In this document: piece by piece, positions 18,441 through 26,702 of the stretch
Numbering within the stretch: the stretch's first letter is position 1
How the letters are laid out: each line of letters begins with the position of its first letter
DNA from: Lentzea flava
Lineage (GTDB): Bacteria; Actinomycetota; Actinomycetes; Mycobacteriales; Pseudonocardiaceae
Assembly (NCBI RefSeq): GCF_014648475.1
Contig: NZ_BMRE01000001.1
Span: 1-64,000, forward strand
Length of the DNA stretch: 64,000 nt
Direction: 5' to 3'
Made by a program: the position numbers and the translations under genes
The notes under the pieces: model-generated
Seen by the model: only the letters and a program-made list of their open reading frames with translations
Database searches by the model: none
What the model was told of the DNA's origin: nothing

Positions 18441-19241
18441 TCAGGCGACGACGACGTGCGGCACGTCCGCGAGCCGGGCGAAGTCGGCGCTGATGTCGCC
18501 CGCGGTCTGCAGCAGCAACGGCAGGTGGTGCTCGACCATGTGCTCGATCGACGTCTCGGCCGCGTGACAGTTGACGTTGAGCCCGGCGATGACCCTGCCC
18601 TCGCCGTCGCGCAGGGGTGCCGCGATCGACCGGATGCCCGGCGCCAGCTGCTGGTCCGTCAACGCCCACCCGCGGGCCCGCACGTCCCGCAGCTCCGCGT
18701 TGCGCTCGGCCGCGTCCGGCTGCCACCGCGGCGTCAGCCCCGACCGCGTCGGCTGCGCGAGCACCGCCTCCAGCTCCTCCGGCGGCAGCGCGGCGAGCTG
18801 GACCTTGCCCAGCGACGTCTGCAATGCAGGGAACTTCGTGCCGATCTGCACCGACAAGGTGACGATCTTCGGCACCGCCACGCGCGCCACGTACACGATG
18901 TCCGACCCGTCGAGCTGGGCGATCGACACCGACTCGTTGGTGCGCGCGCAGAGCCGTTCCATGTGCGGCCGCGCGACCTCCCACAGCCCGGTCGACCGGA
19001 CGTAGGCGACGCCCAGCTCGAGCACGCGCGGCGTGAGTGCGAACCCGTCCTCGTCCTGCCGCGCGTAACCGAGCTCGGTGAGCGTGAGCAGGATCCGCCG
19101 CGCGGTCGGCCGTGCGAGCCCGGTGGCCGCGGCGACCTCGCTCAGCGTCATCACCGGGCGCCGGGGCTGGAACGCGCGGATCACGTCCAGCCCGCGGGCG
19201 AGCGCCTCGATGAAGTCGGGGCCGGTGTCCGGACGGGGCAT
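18441..19241 (-). CDS. IclR-family transcriptional regulator (PcaR/PobR-like)
   Basis: A 266-residue regulator. The N-terminal winged helix (about 10-75) contains LARGLDVIRAFQPRRPVMTLSEVAAATGLARPTARRIL. The C-terminal effector domain (about 85-255) has the motifs VSIAQLDGSDIVYVAR and GIRSIAAPLRDGEGRVIAGLNV. The family controls aromatic-acid catabolism in many actinobacteria, matching the dioxygenase-containing operon downstream. ATG at 19241 fits the MPRPDTGPDFIEALARGLDVI start typical of this subgroup. One palindrome lies 14 nt upstream of its own start and another before the amidohydrolase, suggesting autoregulation and operon control. Confidence 0.92.
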   Translation of the reverse strand: MPRPDTGPDFIEALARGLDVIRAFQPRRPVMTLSEVAAATGLARPTARRILLTLTELGYARQDEDGFALTPRVLELGVAYVRSTGLWEVARPHMERLCARTNESVSIAQLDGSDIVYVARVAVPKIVTLSVQIGTKFPALQTSLGKVQLAALPPEELEAVLAQPTRSGLTPRWQPDAAERNAELRDVRARGWALTDQQLAPGIRSIAAPLRDGEGRVIAGLNVNCHAAETSIEHMVEHHLPLLLQTAGDISADFARLADVPHVVVA

Positions 19242-19254
19242 ATCGTCAGCGTAG

Positions 19255-19268
19255 CGGACACTTGTCCG
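19255..19268. promoter_or_regulatory. palindrome CGGACA-CT-TGTCCG, predicted IclR operator
   Basis: The second copy of the 6-2-6 palindrome, with identical half-sites to 18388-18401 and a different central dinucleotide. It lies between the stop of the enoyl-CoA hydratase gene (19286) and the iclR start (19241), placing it in the iclR leader or promoter and suggesting autoregulation. Confidence 0.65.
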
Positions 19269-19285
19269 GGAAAGACGCAGCGGCA

Positions 19286-20056
19286 CTAGCTCTCGAACTG
19301 ACCGTGCCTGCCCGCTCCGGCCGCGAACCGAGCGGCACCGTCGGCACCTTCCCGCTGCACGATCGGCACCCCCGCCGCGCCCTCGGCCCTCAACGCCTCC
19401 GCCAGCGGCAAGTCGAGACCCGCGTAGGCCGACGCCCGATCCGCGAGCACGCACTCGAACGGGAACCCGGCGATCTGCTCGGCCAGCTCCAGCGCGGCGG
19501 GCACGGCCTGCCCCGGCTCCACGACGCGGTTGGCCAGCCCCATCGCGAGCGCCTCGTCCGCGTGCACCGGACGGCCGGTGAGGATCAGGTCCAACGCCCG
19601 GCCGAGACCCACGATCCTGGGCAGCCGGACGGTGCCGCCGTCGATCAGCGGCACACCCCAGCGCCGGCAGAACACCCCGAACACAGCGTCGCTCTCCACC
19701 ACCCGCAGGTCGGCGAGCAGCGCCAGCTCCAGCCCGCCCGCCACCGCGTACCCGCTCACGGCCGCGATCAGTGGCTTGCTCAGCCGCAACCGGGACGGTC
19801 CCATCGGCCCCGCGCCGTCGGGGTCGAGATCGTTGCGCCGGGCCGGGTCGCTGACGGAGGTGAGGTCCGCGCCCGCGCAGAACGTGCCGCCCGCACCGGC
19901 GAGCACCGCCACGCGCTGGCTTTCGTCCGCCTCGAACGCCAGAAAGGCGTCGCACAGCCGGCGGGCCATCGGGCCGTCCACCGCGTTGCGCCGATCGGGG
20001 CGGTTCAGCCAGATCACCGTGGTGGTGCCGGTCGTCTCGACCCGCACGTCGTCCAT
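19286..20056 (-). CDS. enoyl-CoA hydratase/isomerase family protein
   Basis: A 256-residue crotonase-fold enzyme that would hydrate or isomerise an enoyl-CoA. The first oxyanion-hole loop is AGAGGTFCAGADL and the second is SGYAVAGGLELALLADLRV. The Glu of the AGGLE segment is kept, and the FCRRWGVPLIDGGTVRLPRIVG segment matches the family. ATG at 20056 follows AAGGAGG by 6 nt. It lies upstream of iclR on the same strand and 17 nt downstream of the PucR-like gene, so it may share a transcript with either. Confidence 0.9.
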   Translation of the reverse strand: MDDVRVETTGTTTVIWLNRPDRRNAVDGPMARRLCDAFLAFEADESQRVAVLAGAGGTFCAGADLTSVSDPARRNDLDPDGAGPMGPSRLRLSKPLIAAVSGYAVAGGLELALLADLRVVESDAVFGVFCRRWGVPLIDGGTVRLPRIVGLGRALDLILTGRPVHADEALAMGLANRVVEPGQAVPAALELAEQIAGFPFECVLADRASAYAGLDLPLAEALRAEGAAGVPIVQREGADGAARFAAGAGRHGQFES

Positions 20057-20073
20057 CCGCGCCTCCTTGCCGA

Positions 20074-21213
20074 TCAGCGGGCGGGAAGCCCGACCGCGAG
20101 GGTGAGCTCCAGAATGCGCTGGGGCGACCCGAGATCCGGGAACAGCTCCCGCAGCTGCGACATCCGGTACCGCACGGTCTGGGGGTGCACGAACAACGTC
20201 GTCGCCACCTCCTCGCGTCGTCCCTGGTGCAACAGCCACGCCCGCAACGTCTCCTCCAGCCGGCGAGCGGTGCCGGCGGGCAGTGCCCGCAACGGTGCCA
20301 GAGCGCGGGCGCGCAGATCCGCGAACGCGTCGACGTCGGCGCTCAGCACCAGCTCCGGCAGGTGGTCCTCGGTGTCGCGGATGTCGGGGGAGAGGGAACG
20401 CGCGCGCACGGCCCGTGCGTACGACGCGGACACACGCGTCCACGGACGAGCCGGGCCGACGACGGCGGTGCGGCCGGTCAGCTGGCGCAGCAGGTGGGCG
20501 CGGTCGGCGTCGGGCACCAGCAGCACCCCGAGCGCCTCCGGCAGGTCGTCGAGCACCAGGGTGCTGGGGTCGAGCGAGCGGTAGGCGGGCCGGGCCTGGG
20601 CGGCGGGGAGCAGGACGGCGGTCAGCGACGTGGGTGGCTGCCACCCGGCGCGCTGGGCGGCGGCGAGGAGCACCTCCGCGCTCGCGCCCGCGAGGAGGTC
20701 GCGGGCCAGCTGTTCGAGATGGCGCTCGTGGGCGAGGCCGCGTGCGGCCAGTTCGTCGGCGTGGCCCGCCGCGCTCGCGGCGGAGAGCTCGTCGATGTAG
20801 GCGAAGGTCAGCTCGGCGAACTTCGCCACCTCCTCCGCCGGGAGGCCCGCTGCCACCGCGCCCGCGGCCAGGCCCCGCCACGCCACGCGTGCGCCCACGC
20901 GGTAGGCGCTGAGCAGGGCGTCCATCGAACGGCCGTCGCGGACTTCACCGCGGCCGAGCTCGTAGGCCGCGTCGCCCGCGTCGCCGCCGGTGGCGATGCC
21001 GCCTGCCAGGTCGAGGTAGTGTCCCAGCGCCGTGCGGACGGCGCGGCGGATGGTGCCACCCATGCGTCCGGACAGGGCGTTGGCGTAGCTCGGCACCTCG
21101 TCGATGATGGCCTCGACGACCTCGTCGGCGGTGGTCTTCAACGCCGCCCTCAGAGCGGTGACCGTCGTCTCATCCAGGGCCAATTCGGTGGCCCTCCGCA
21201 TTGCGTGACTCAC
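20074..21213 (-). CDS. PucR/CdaR-type transcriptional regulator
   Basis: A 379-residue regulator with a long helical sensory N-terminus (about 1-190), a GGDEF-like central segment (about 190-300) and a C-terminal PucR-type helix-turn-helix. The last reads RRLEETLRAWLLHQGRREEVATTLFVHPQTVRYRMSQLRELF, the diagnostic part. GTG at 21213 is chosen because AGGGAA sits 7 nt upstream and VSHAMRRATEL is a common start of this subgroup; GTG at 21252 and ATG at 21201 are alternatives. It diverges from a ferredoxin reductase and desaturase pair, its likely target. The shared 86-nt region holds repeated CGGACAG sites. Confidence 0.88.
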   Translation of the reverse strand: MSHAMRRATELALDETTVTALRAALKTTADEVVEAIIDEVPSYANALSGRMGGTIRRAVRTALGHYLDLAGGIATGGDAGDAAYELGRGEVRDGRSMDALLSAYRVGARVAWRGLAAGAVAAGLPAEEVAKFAELTFAYIDELSAASAAGHADELAARGLAHERHLEQLARDLLAGASAEVLLAAAQRAGWQPPTSLTAVLLPAAQARPAYRSLDPSTLVLDDLPEALGVLLVPDADRAHLLRQLTGRTAVVGPARPWTRVSASYARAVRARSLSPDIRDTEDHLPELVLSADVDAFADLRARALAPLRALPAGTARRLEETLRAWLLHQGRREEVATTLFVHPQTVRYRMSQLRELFPDLGSPQRILELTLAVGLPAR

Positions 21214-21239
21214 GTTTTGTTCCCTGCGAACAATCCAGC

Positions 21240-21268
21240 CGGACAGATTCACGTCCTGCGGACAGGAC
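21240..21268. promoter_or_regulatory. repeated CGGACAG sites and GTCCTG-CGGA-CAGGAC palindrome
   Basis: CGGACAG occurs at 21240-21246 and again at 21260-21266, exactly 20 bp apart (two helical turns). The second copy is embedded in the inverted repeat GTCCTG-N4-CAGGAC (21253-21268). The cluster lies 32 nt upstream of the reductase ATG and overlaps the PucR-like gene's leader. Binding by the PucR-like protein is inferred. Confidence 0.5.
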
Positions 21269-21299
21269 TTTACGCCCTGAGGCGCATCAAGCTGGAGTC

Positions 21300-22355
21300 A
21301 TGACGAGTGCCGCCCTCCGCAGCAGGGCGTGGAAACTGCTGGAACTGGTCACGACGCCGCTGCTGCCGTCGGACTACCTCGACCTGGTCAGCCCGCTGCG
21401 TGCGGGCGCGGACCTGCGCGGCCGCATCGAGGCCGTGCACCCCGAGACCGCGGACGCCGCGACCATCGTGATCAGGCCGGGACGAGGCTGGCGCGGCCAC
21501 CGGGCCGGCCAGTACATCAGGATCGGGATCGACGTCGACGGCGTGCGCCTGTGGCGTGCCTACTCGGTGACGTCGCCCGCGAACAGGGCCGACGGCCGCA
21601 TCACCATCACGGTGAAGGCCATCCCGGACGGCAAGGTCAGCAACCACCTGGTCCGCAGGGCCAAGCCCGGCACGGTGATCCAGCTCGACCAGGCCTGCGG
21701 CGAGTTCGTGCTGCCGGAGACCAAGCCCGCCAAGGTGCTCTACCTGACGGCGGGCAGCGGCATCACCCCCGCGATGGGCATGCTGCGCGACGCCGACTTG
21801 GACGACGTCGTGATGGTCCACTCCGCGCCGCGCGAGGAAGACGTGATCTTCCGCAACGACCTCCACGACCTGGTCGCGGACGAGAAGCTGCGGCTCGTCG
21901 AGCTGCACACCGACACCGACGGCATGCTCGACGTCACCCGCCTGCACGAGCTGGTGCCCGACTGGGCCGAGCGCGAGACCTGGGCCTGCGGTCCCGCGGG
22001 CCTGCTCGACGCCGCCGAGGAGCACTGGGCCGCCAACGGCCTGGCCGACCGCCTGCACACCGAACGGTTCCGCCCCAGCGTCGTCGTCGCCGGTGACGGT
22101 GGCGAGGTCACGTTCAGCACCACCGGCAAGACCGTCGAGGCCGACGGCGCCACCCCGTTGCTGGACGTCGGCGAGGACGCCGGTGTGCTGATGCCGTCCG
22201 GTTGCCGCATGGGCATCTGTTTCGGCTGCGTCACGCCGCTCAAGGCGGGCGCCGTCCGCGACCTGCGCACCGGCGAGATCACCGAGGCCGAGCCCGGTGT
22301 CCTCGTCCAGACCTGCGTGTCCGCCGCTGCGGGCCCCTGCGAACTCGAACGTTAG
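21300..22355 (+). CDS. ferredoxin reductase with fused 2Fe-2S domain
   Basis: A 351-residue electron-transfer protein. It contains an FAD-binding barrel (about 35-140, with RAYSVTSPA), an NAD(P)-binding domain (about 145-255, with YLTAGSGITPAMGML and the CGP motif at 230-232) and a C-terminal plant-type ferredoxin domain with cluster ligands C302, C307, C310 and C339. Single-chain reductases of this layout feed electrons to membrane desaturases and hydroxylases. The desaturase gene starts 53 nt downstream, so the two probably form one functional unit, as with the mycobacterial DesA3 and its reductase. Confidence 0.93.
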   Translation: MTSAALRSRAWKLLELVTTPLLPSDYLDLVSPLRAGADLRGRIEAVHPETADAATIVIRPGRGWRGHRAGQYIRIGIDVDGVRLWRAYSVTSPANRADGRITITVKAIPDGKVSNHLVRRAKPGTVIQLDQACGEFVLPETKPAKVLYLTAGSGITPAMGMLRDADLDDVVMVHSAPREEDVIFRNDLHDLVADEKLRLVELHTDTDGMLDVTRLHELVPDWAERETWACGPAGLLDAAEEHWAANGLADRLHTERFRPSVVVAGDGGEVTFSTTGKTVEADGATPLLDVGEDAGVLMPSGCRMGICFGCVTPLKAGAVRDLRTGEITEAEPGVLVQTCVSAAAGPCELER

Positions 22356-22408
22356 CCCCGCCCGCGGGCACCCCCTCACCCCCGACTCTTCCCGCGAAAG
22401 CGAGCTTC

Positions 22409-23527
22409 ATGACCGCCATCGACCCCACCGCCCACCTGACCGCCGAGCAGATCGAGGAGCTGGGCCGCGAACTCGACGCGATCCGCGACGAGGTGATCGC
22501 GAGCCGCGGTGAGAAGGACGCCGCCTACATCCGCAAGGTCATCTCGGTGCAGCGCAAGCTCGAGCTGGCCAGCAGGGGCGTGCTGCTGTTCTCGATCTTC
22601 CCGCCCGCGTGGCTGATCGGCACCGCCGGCCTGTCCGTGGCGAAGATCCTCGAGAACATGGAGATCGGCCACAACGTCCTGCACGGCCAGTGGGACTGGA
22701 TGCGCGACCCGAAGATCCACTCCACCACCTGGGAGTGGGACCACGTCTCGCCCGCCGACCAGTGGAAGCACTCGCACAACGAGCTGCACCACACGTACAC
22801 CAACGTGATCGGCAAGGACAACGACCTCGGCTACGGCATCATGCGCGTCGACGAGGACCAGAAGTGGCACCCGATGCACCTCGGCCAGCCGCTGTGGAAC
22901 TTCGTCAACGCCTGCTTCTTCGAGTACGGCATCGCCGCCTACGACCTCGAACTGGGCAAGAACCTGCACAAGCGCCGCCGCAAGAACCCCGAGTTCCGCG
23001 CGCGGGCCAAGGCCGTCGGCCGCAAGATCCGCAAGCAGGTCCTCAAGGACTACGTGATCCACCCGCTGCTGTCGGGCCCCTCGTTCCTCACCACGCTCGC
23101 CGCCACGTTCACCGCGAACCTGGTCCGCAACCTGTGGTCGCACTCGGTGATCATGTGCGGGCACTTCCCCGAGGGCGTGCAGGTCTTCGAGCGCCGCTCC
23201 ATCGAGGGCGAGACGCGCGGCGAGTGGTACCTGCGGCAGATGATGGGCTCGGCGAACATCAGCGGCAGCAAGCTCATGCACATCATGACGGGCAACCTGT
23301 CGCACCAGATCGAGCACCACCTGTTCCCGGACCTGCCGAGCAACCGCTACGCCGAGGTCGCGGTGAAGGTGCGCGCGCTGTTCGACAAGTACGAGCTGCA
23401 GTACGTCAGCGGCTCCCTGCCCAAGCAGGTCTTCTCCGCGTGGCGCAAGGTCTTCCGCCTCTCGCTGCCGAACAAGAAGCCCAAGGTGACCACCCCGGAC
23501 CGGGAGAAGGAGCTCGTCGCCGCCTGA
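22409..23527 (+). CDS. membrane acyl desaturase (DesA3-like)
   Basis: A 372-residue membrane di-iron fatty-acyl desaturase introducing a double bond into acyl-CoA or lipid acyl chains. Three His boxes are intact: HNVLH (88-92), HNELHH (123-128) and HQIEHH (299-304), with hydrophobic segments around 58-85 and 215-250. ATG at 22409 gives MTAIDPTAHLTAEQIEELG, normal for the family. It is preceded by its probable electron donor, the ferredoxin reductase. Control by the divergent PucR-type regulator is likely from position. Confidence 0.93.
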   Translation: MTAIDPTAHLTAEQIEELGRELDAIRDEVIASRGEKDAAYIRKVISVQRKLELASRGVLLFSIFPPAWLIGTAGLSVAKILENMEIGHNVLHGQWDWMRDPKIHSTTWEWDHVSPADQWKHSHNELHHTYTNVIGKDNDLGYGIMRVDEDQKWHPMHLGQPLWNFVNACFFEYGIAAYDLELGKNLHKRRRKNPEFRARAKAVGRKIRKQVLKDYVIHPLLSGPSFLTTLAATFTANLVRNLWSHSVIMCGHFPEGVQVFERRSIEGETRGEWYLRQMMGSANISGSKLMHIMTGNLSHQIEHHLFPDLPSNRYAEVAVKVRALFDKYELQYVSGSLPKQVFSAWRKVFRLSLPNKKPKVTTPDREKELVAA

Positions 23528-23558
23528 AACCGGTAATTGTTCAGACCTTTCGGCCGTA

Positions 23559-23574
23559 CCGGCGACACCGCCGG
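23559..23574 (+). terminator. weak hairpin after the desaturase gene
   Basis: CCGGCG (23559-23564) pairs with CGCCGG (23569-23574) around ACAC, 32 nt after the desaturase stop. It is short and lacks a U-tract, so only weak support for a terminator. Confidence 0.3.
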
Positions 23575-23650
23575 CTTCGGTGAGATCCGTTGACAGGGCC
23601 CGATCCGTTGTATCCCTGCTGCTGCATCGGGCCCTCCGACGGAGGAACTC

Positions 23651-25417
23651 ATGCGAAGGGTCATTCTCGTCGCGGCCGCCCTGCTCACGGCCGCGACGAT
23701 CACCACGCCCGTCTCCCACGCGGCTGCGGCCGCGATCACCGAGACGGTGTACGTGGAGTCCACAACGGACAGTGACGCGGACGGTCAACCCGACCGGATC
23801 GCCGCGGACGTGATGCGTCCGGACACGGCCGGGAAGGTGCCGGTCGTGATGGAGGCCAGCCCCTACTACGGGCTGGGCGCGGAGATGGCGGCCACCGTGC
23901 CGCGCGGCTTCAAACGCTGGTACGACGAGTACTTCGTACCGCGCGGCTACGCCGTCGTCGAGGTGGAGATGCAAGGCACCTCGCGCTCGACCGGCTGCCC
24001 GACGACCGGCGGACCGGAGGACACGGCGAGCGTCCGCGCGGTCGTCGACTGGCTCAACGGCCGGGCGAAGGCCTTCTACGCCGACGGCAGGCCCGCGGTC
24101 GCCGGTTGGAGCACGGGCAACGTCGGCATGCTCGGCGTGTCCTACAACGGAACCCTGCCCAACGCCGCCGCGGCCGCGGGCATCCCCGGCGTCAAGACGA
24201 TCGTGCCGATCGCGGCGATCTCCAGCTGGTACGAGTACTCCCGCGACCAGGGCATCGGCTACCGCGGCGCGCACGCGAAGGACTACCCGACCTACCTCGC
24301 CAACTACGTGATCAGCGCGGCGCAGAAGGCGAAGTGCAAGCCGGTGCTCGACCGGCTGGCCCGCGAGGACGGCGACGAGTCCTACGACTACACGGCCTTC
24401 TGGAAGGCCCGCGACTACCGGCAGACGGTGCAGAACGTGTCCGCGTCGGTCTTCGTCGTGCACGGCCAGGCCGACTGGAACGTCAAGCCCTCGCAGTTCG
24501 GCCGCTGGTGGCAGAACCTCGCCGACCGGGGCGTGCCGCGCAAGATCTGGCTGCACCGCGGCGGTCACCTCGACCCGATCTCGTTCCGCCAGGCCGAGTG
24601 GCAACGCGTCATGGGCCTGTGGATGGACTACTGGCTCAAGGGCGTCGACAACGGCATCATGCGCGAGCCCATGGCCGACATCCAACGGCCCGACGGCAGC
24701 TGGGAACAGCACACCGCGTGGCCGCAGCCCGGCACCAAGGACGCCACCCTGTACTTCGGCCCGGCGGCCGGTGGTTTCGCGGGGTCGCTGACCACCACGC
24801 CGGGCAGCGGGACCCAACGGTTGGGGGACAACGCGAACCTCAGCGAGTCGGCGATGATGGCCAACCCGGAGCTGACCGACTCACGCCGGCTCGTCTACGT
24901 GACGGCGCCGCTGAAGGAGGCCGCCCGGCTGTCCGGCGAGGTGCGCGTGACCGCGCGGGTCGCCTCGAACCGTCCGTCGACCCCGCTCACCGCGCTGCTC
25001 GTGGACTACGGCCCGAGCACGCAGCCGGTGCTCACCGACCGGTCGCCGCTCCAGCTCTCGACCGAGACGTGTACCCGTTCCGACCTGCGCAACCGCACCG
25101 GATGCGCCCGTCCGCCGGACGTCTCGGTGCAGGCGGTCACCGCGACCCTGCTGACCCGCGGTGCCATCGACGCGAAGAACCGCGAGTCGCTGGAGTCAGC
25201 GGTCCCATTGCCCACCAACGCAACCGCGGACGTCAGCTGGCGGCTGCACGCCAGGGACGCCGTGATCCCGGCCGGTCACCGCATCGGCATCGTGGTCGTG
25301 ACCAACCACGGCGGCTACATCAGCCAGGACACCGGGGCCAACGGCATCGGCATCGACGTGTCGCTCGGCGTGAGCAAGGTGGTGCTGCCGGTCGTCGGGG
25401 GAGCGGTGATCACCTGA
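23651..25417 (+). CDS. secreted CocE/NonD-type (peptidase S15) hydrolase
   Basis: A 588-residue secreted serine hydrolase of the X-Pro dipeptidyl-peptidase/cocaine esterase family. A signal peptide spans residues 1-27. The alpha/beta-hydrolase core carries the nucleophile S164 in GVSYNGT, the acid D275 in HGQADWNV and the base H306 in HRGGHLDP. A C-terminal jelly-roll domain (about 370-588) is standard for the family. ATG at 23651 follows GGAGGAA closely. Cysteines C116, C229 and a late pair near CTRSDLRNRTGC suggest disulfides in the exported enzyme. The substrate may be X-Pro peptides or esters. Its end overlaps the convergent gene by 8 nt. Confidence 0.88.
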   Translation: MRRVILVAAALLTAATITTPVSHAAAAAITETVYVESTTDSDADGQPDRIAADVMRPDTAGKVPVVMEASPYYGLGAEMAATVPRGFKRWYDEYFVPRGYAVVEVEMQGTSRSTGCPTTGGPEDTASVRAVVDWLNGRAKAFYADGRPAVAGWSTGNVGMLGVSYNGTLPNAAAAAGIPGVKTIVPIAAISSWYEYSRDQGIGYRGAHAKDYPTYLANYVISAAQKAKCKPVLDRLAREDGDESYDYTAFWKARDYRQTVQNVSASVFVVHGQADWNVKPSQFGRWWQNLADRGVPRKIWLHRGGHLDPISFRQAEWQRVMGLWMDYWLKGVDNGIMREPMADIQRPDGSWEQHTAWPQPGTKDATLYFGPAAGGFAGSLTTTPGSGTQRLGDNANLSESAMMANPELTDSRRLVYVTAPLKEAARLSGEVRVTARVASNRPSTPLTALLVDYGPSTQPVLTDRSPLQLSTETCTRSDLRNRTGCARPPDVSVQAVTATLLTRGAIDAKNRESLESAVPLPTNATADVSWRLHARDAVIPAGHRIGIVVVTNHGGYISQDTGANGIGIDVSLGVSKVVLPVVGGAVIT

Positions 25418-25967
25418 CCTGATTGCCGGCCGCCGCGGAAACGCGGCGGCCGGCAAGCGGGATCGCGCACGCCATCTCGAGAACCGCGATGAGCGAGTAG
25501 AGCAACAACGCCACCCAGGCACCATGCGCGGTGGTGACGGCGAAGTCGGGCCCGAACGGGCCGTTCGTCAACGGCCACAACGGAACCGGCGCCACGGCCA
25601 CCACCCCGGCGAGCACCCGCGTCCACATCGGACCGCGCCCCGCGAGCAGGTACCCGCCCGCGATGCCGAACAACGGCAGCGCGATCGCCCCACCCCCGAT
25701 ACCGCCCTCGAAGAGCAGCCCTTTGAACGCGTCCGGCGACACGAAGACGGCGACCGCGAACAACAACGGCGCCATGATCAGCCGCCGGTCCCCTGACCGC
25801 ACCGAGTACCCGAGCAACGCGCCCGTCAGCACGCCGGGCAGAAGGATCTGCCCGAACGTGCCGTACCAGGAAACGTGCGACGACACCCCGGCCAGCTCCG
25901 ACATCAGCCCGCGCAGGCCTGCGGCCCATGCCAGGCCGCAGACCGCGCCGATCAGTGCGGGTTTCAC
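25410..25967 (-). CDS. small polytopic membrane protein
   Basis: A 185-residue integral membrane protein with five to six hydrophobic helices and short loops. No family is recognised. GTG at 25967 overlaps the stop of the upstream membrane-protein gene as GTGA. A much longer minus-strand frame continues upstream, but it is antisense to the kinase gene and lacks coding bias there. The 3' end contains the stem of a terminator that serves the opposite strand (25423-25456). Confidence 0.75.
   Translation of the reverse strand: MKPALIGAVCGLAWAAGLRGLMSELAGVSSHVSWYGTFGQILLPGVLTGALLGYSVRSGDRRLIMAPLLFAVAVFVSPDAFKGLLFEGGIGGGAIALPLFGIAGGYLLAGRGPMWTRVLAGVVAVAPVPLWPLTNGPFGPDFAVTTAHGAWVALLLYSLIAVLEMACAIPLAGRRVSAAAGNQVR
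25423..25456 (+). terminator. 15-bp terminator stem with GAAA tetraloop
   Basis: Positions 25423-25437 pair perfectly with 25442-25456 around a GAAA loop. The stem begins six bases after the stop of the secreted hydrolase (25417), but lies inside the last codons of the convergent membrane-protein gene, so this coding end doubles as a terminator for the plus strand. Confidence 0.75.
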
Positions 25968-26566
25968 GCCGCGATCCGAGCTGTCGTCGCCGGCGCCGGA
26001 GTGCGGAGCGCGACCCCCAGCGCCAGGATGCACAGCCCGTACACGCCCACCCCGATCGCGAGCGCGGAGGTGGCCGCCAGCCCGACCAGCAGCGCCGACC
26101 AGACACCGGTCACCAGCGGCACGTACCGGCGCCAGTCCTGCCACACCCCGGCGCGCAGCGTGGTCACGCCGGTCATCAGGATGCCGAGAGCGGTGAGCAC
26201 GGTGCCCAGCCCGAAGATCGCGCCAACGATCGACGGTCCGGTGGCGCTGAGGGGCTCTGTGCGGTACAGGATCGACGCGAGCTCGGCGATGAACAGCACC
26301 GCCGTGCCGGCGACCGCGAGCAGCCCACCGGCACGGGCTGCTCTGCCGGTGCCCGCGGCCCCGCTGCGGGCGAACCCGAGCACGCCGACGAGCACCAGCG
26401 CGTGGAACACCGCGTACACCAGGCAGACGAGGACGAAGGTGTCGCTGGGCCAGGGGTAGCTCCACATCGTGTCCGGGACCGTGGTGGACGGCTGCACGAC
26501 CGCAACGGCGAGGATCGCGGACGCGACGGTGGCGGCGCCTCCCGCGATGGCACTCAACGCGTACAT
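25964..26566 (-). CDS. polytopic membrane protein
   Basis: A 200-residue membrane protein with about six hydrophobic helices. ATG at 26566 follows AAGAGGAGG with ideal spacing. The N-terminal region has a short extracytoplasmic loop with W and P residues (MWSYPWPSDT), after which helices follow closely. No named family is recognised. It is coupled to the second membrane protein by a GTGA overlap and is divergent from the kinase/regulator pair at 26703-29224, its most likely controllers. Confidence 0.75.
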   Translation of the reverse strand: MYALSAIAGGAATVASAILAVAVVQPSTTVPDTMWSYPWPSDTFVLVCLVYAVFHALVLVGVLGFARSGAAGTGRAARAGGLLAVAGTAVLFIAELASILYRTEPLSATGPSIVGAIFGLGTVLTALGILMTGVTTLRAGVWQDWRRYVPLVTGVWSALLVGLAATSALAIGVGVYGLCILALGVALRTPAPATTARIAA

Positions 26567-26702
26567 GGTGACCTCCTCTTTCGGGATTGGATGCCGGGAA
26601 GCGTGCGCCCTGATACGTGGCGGAGGCATCGGCGCGAGCACCGAAATCGGATGCAGTGCTGGCACTGTGGTCGGACCCGCCCACCCCTGCGACCATGAGC
26701 CG

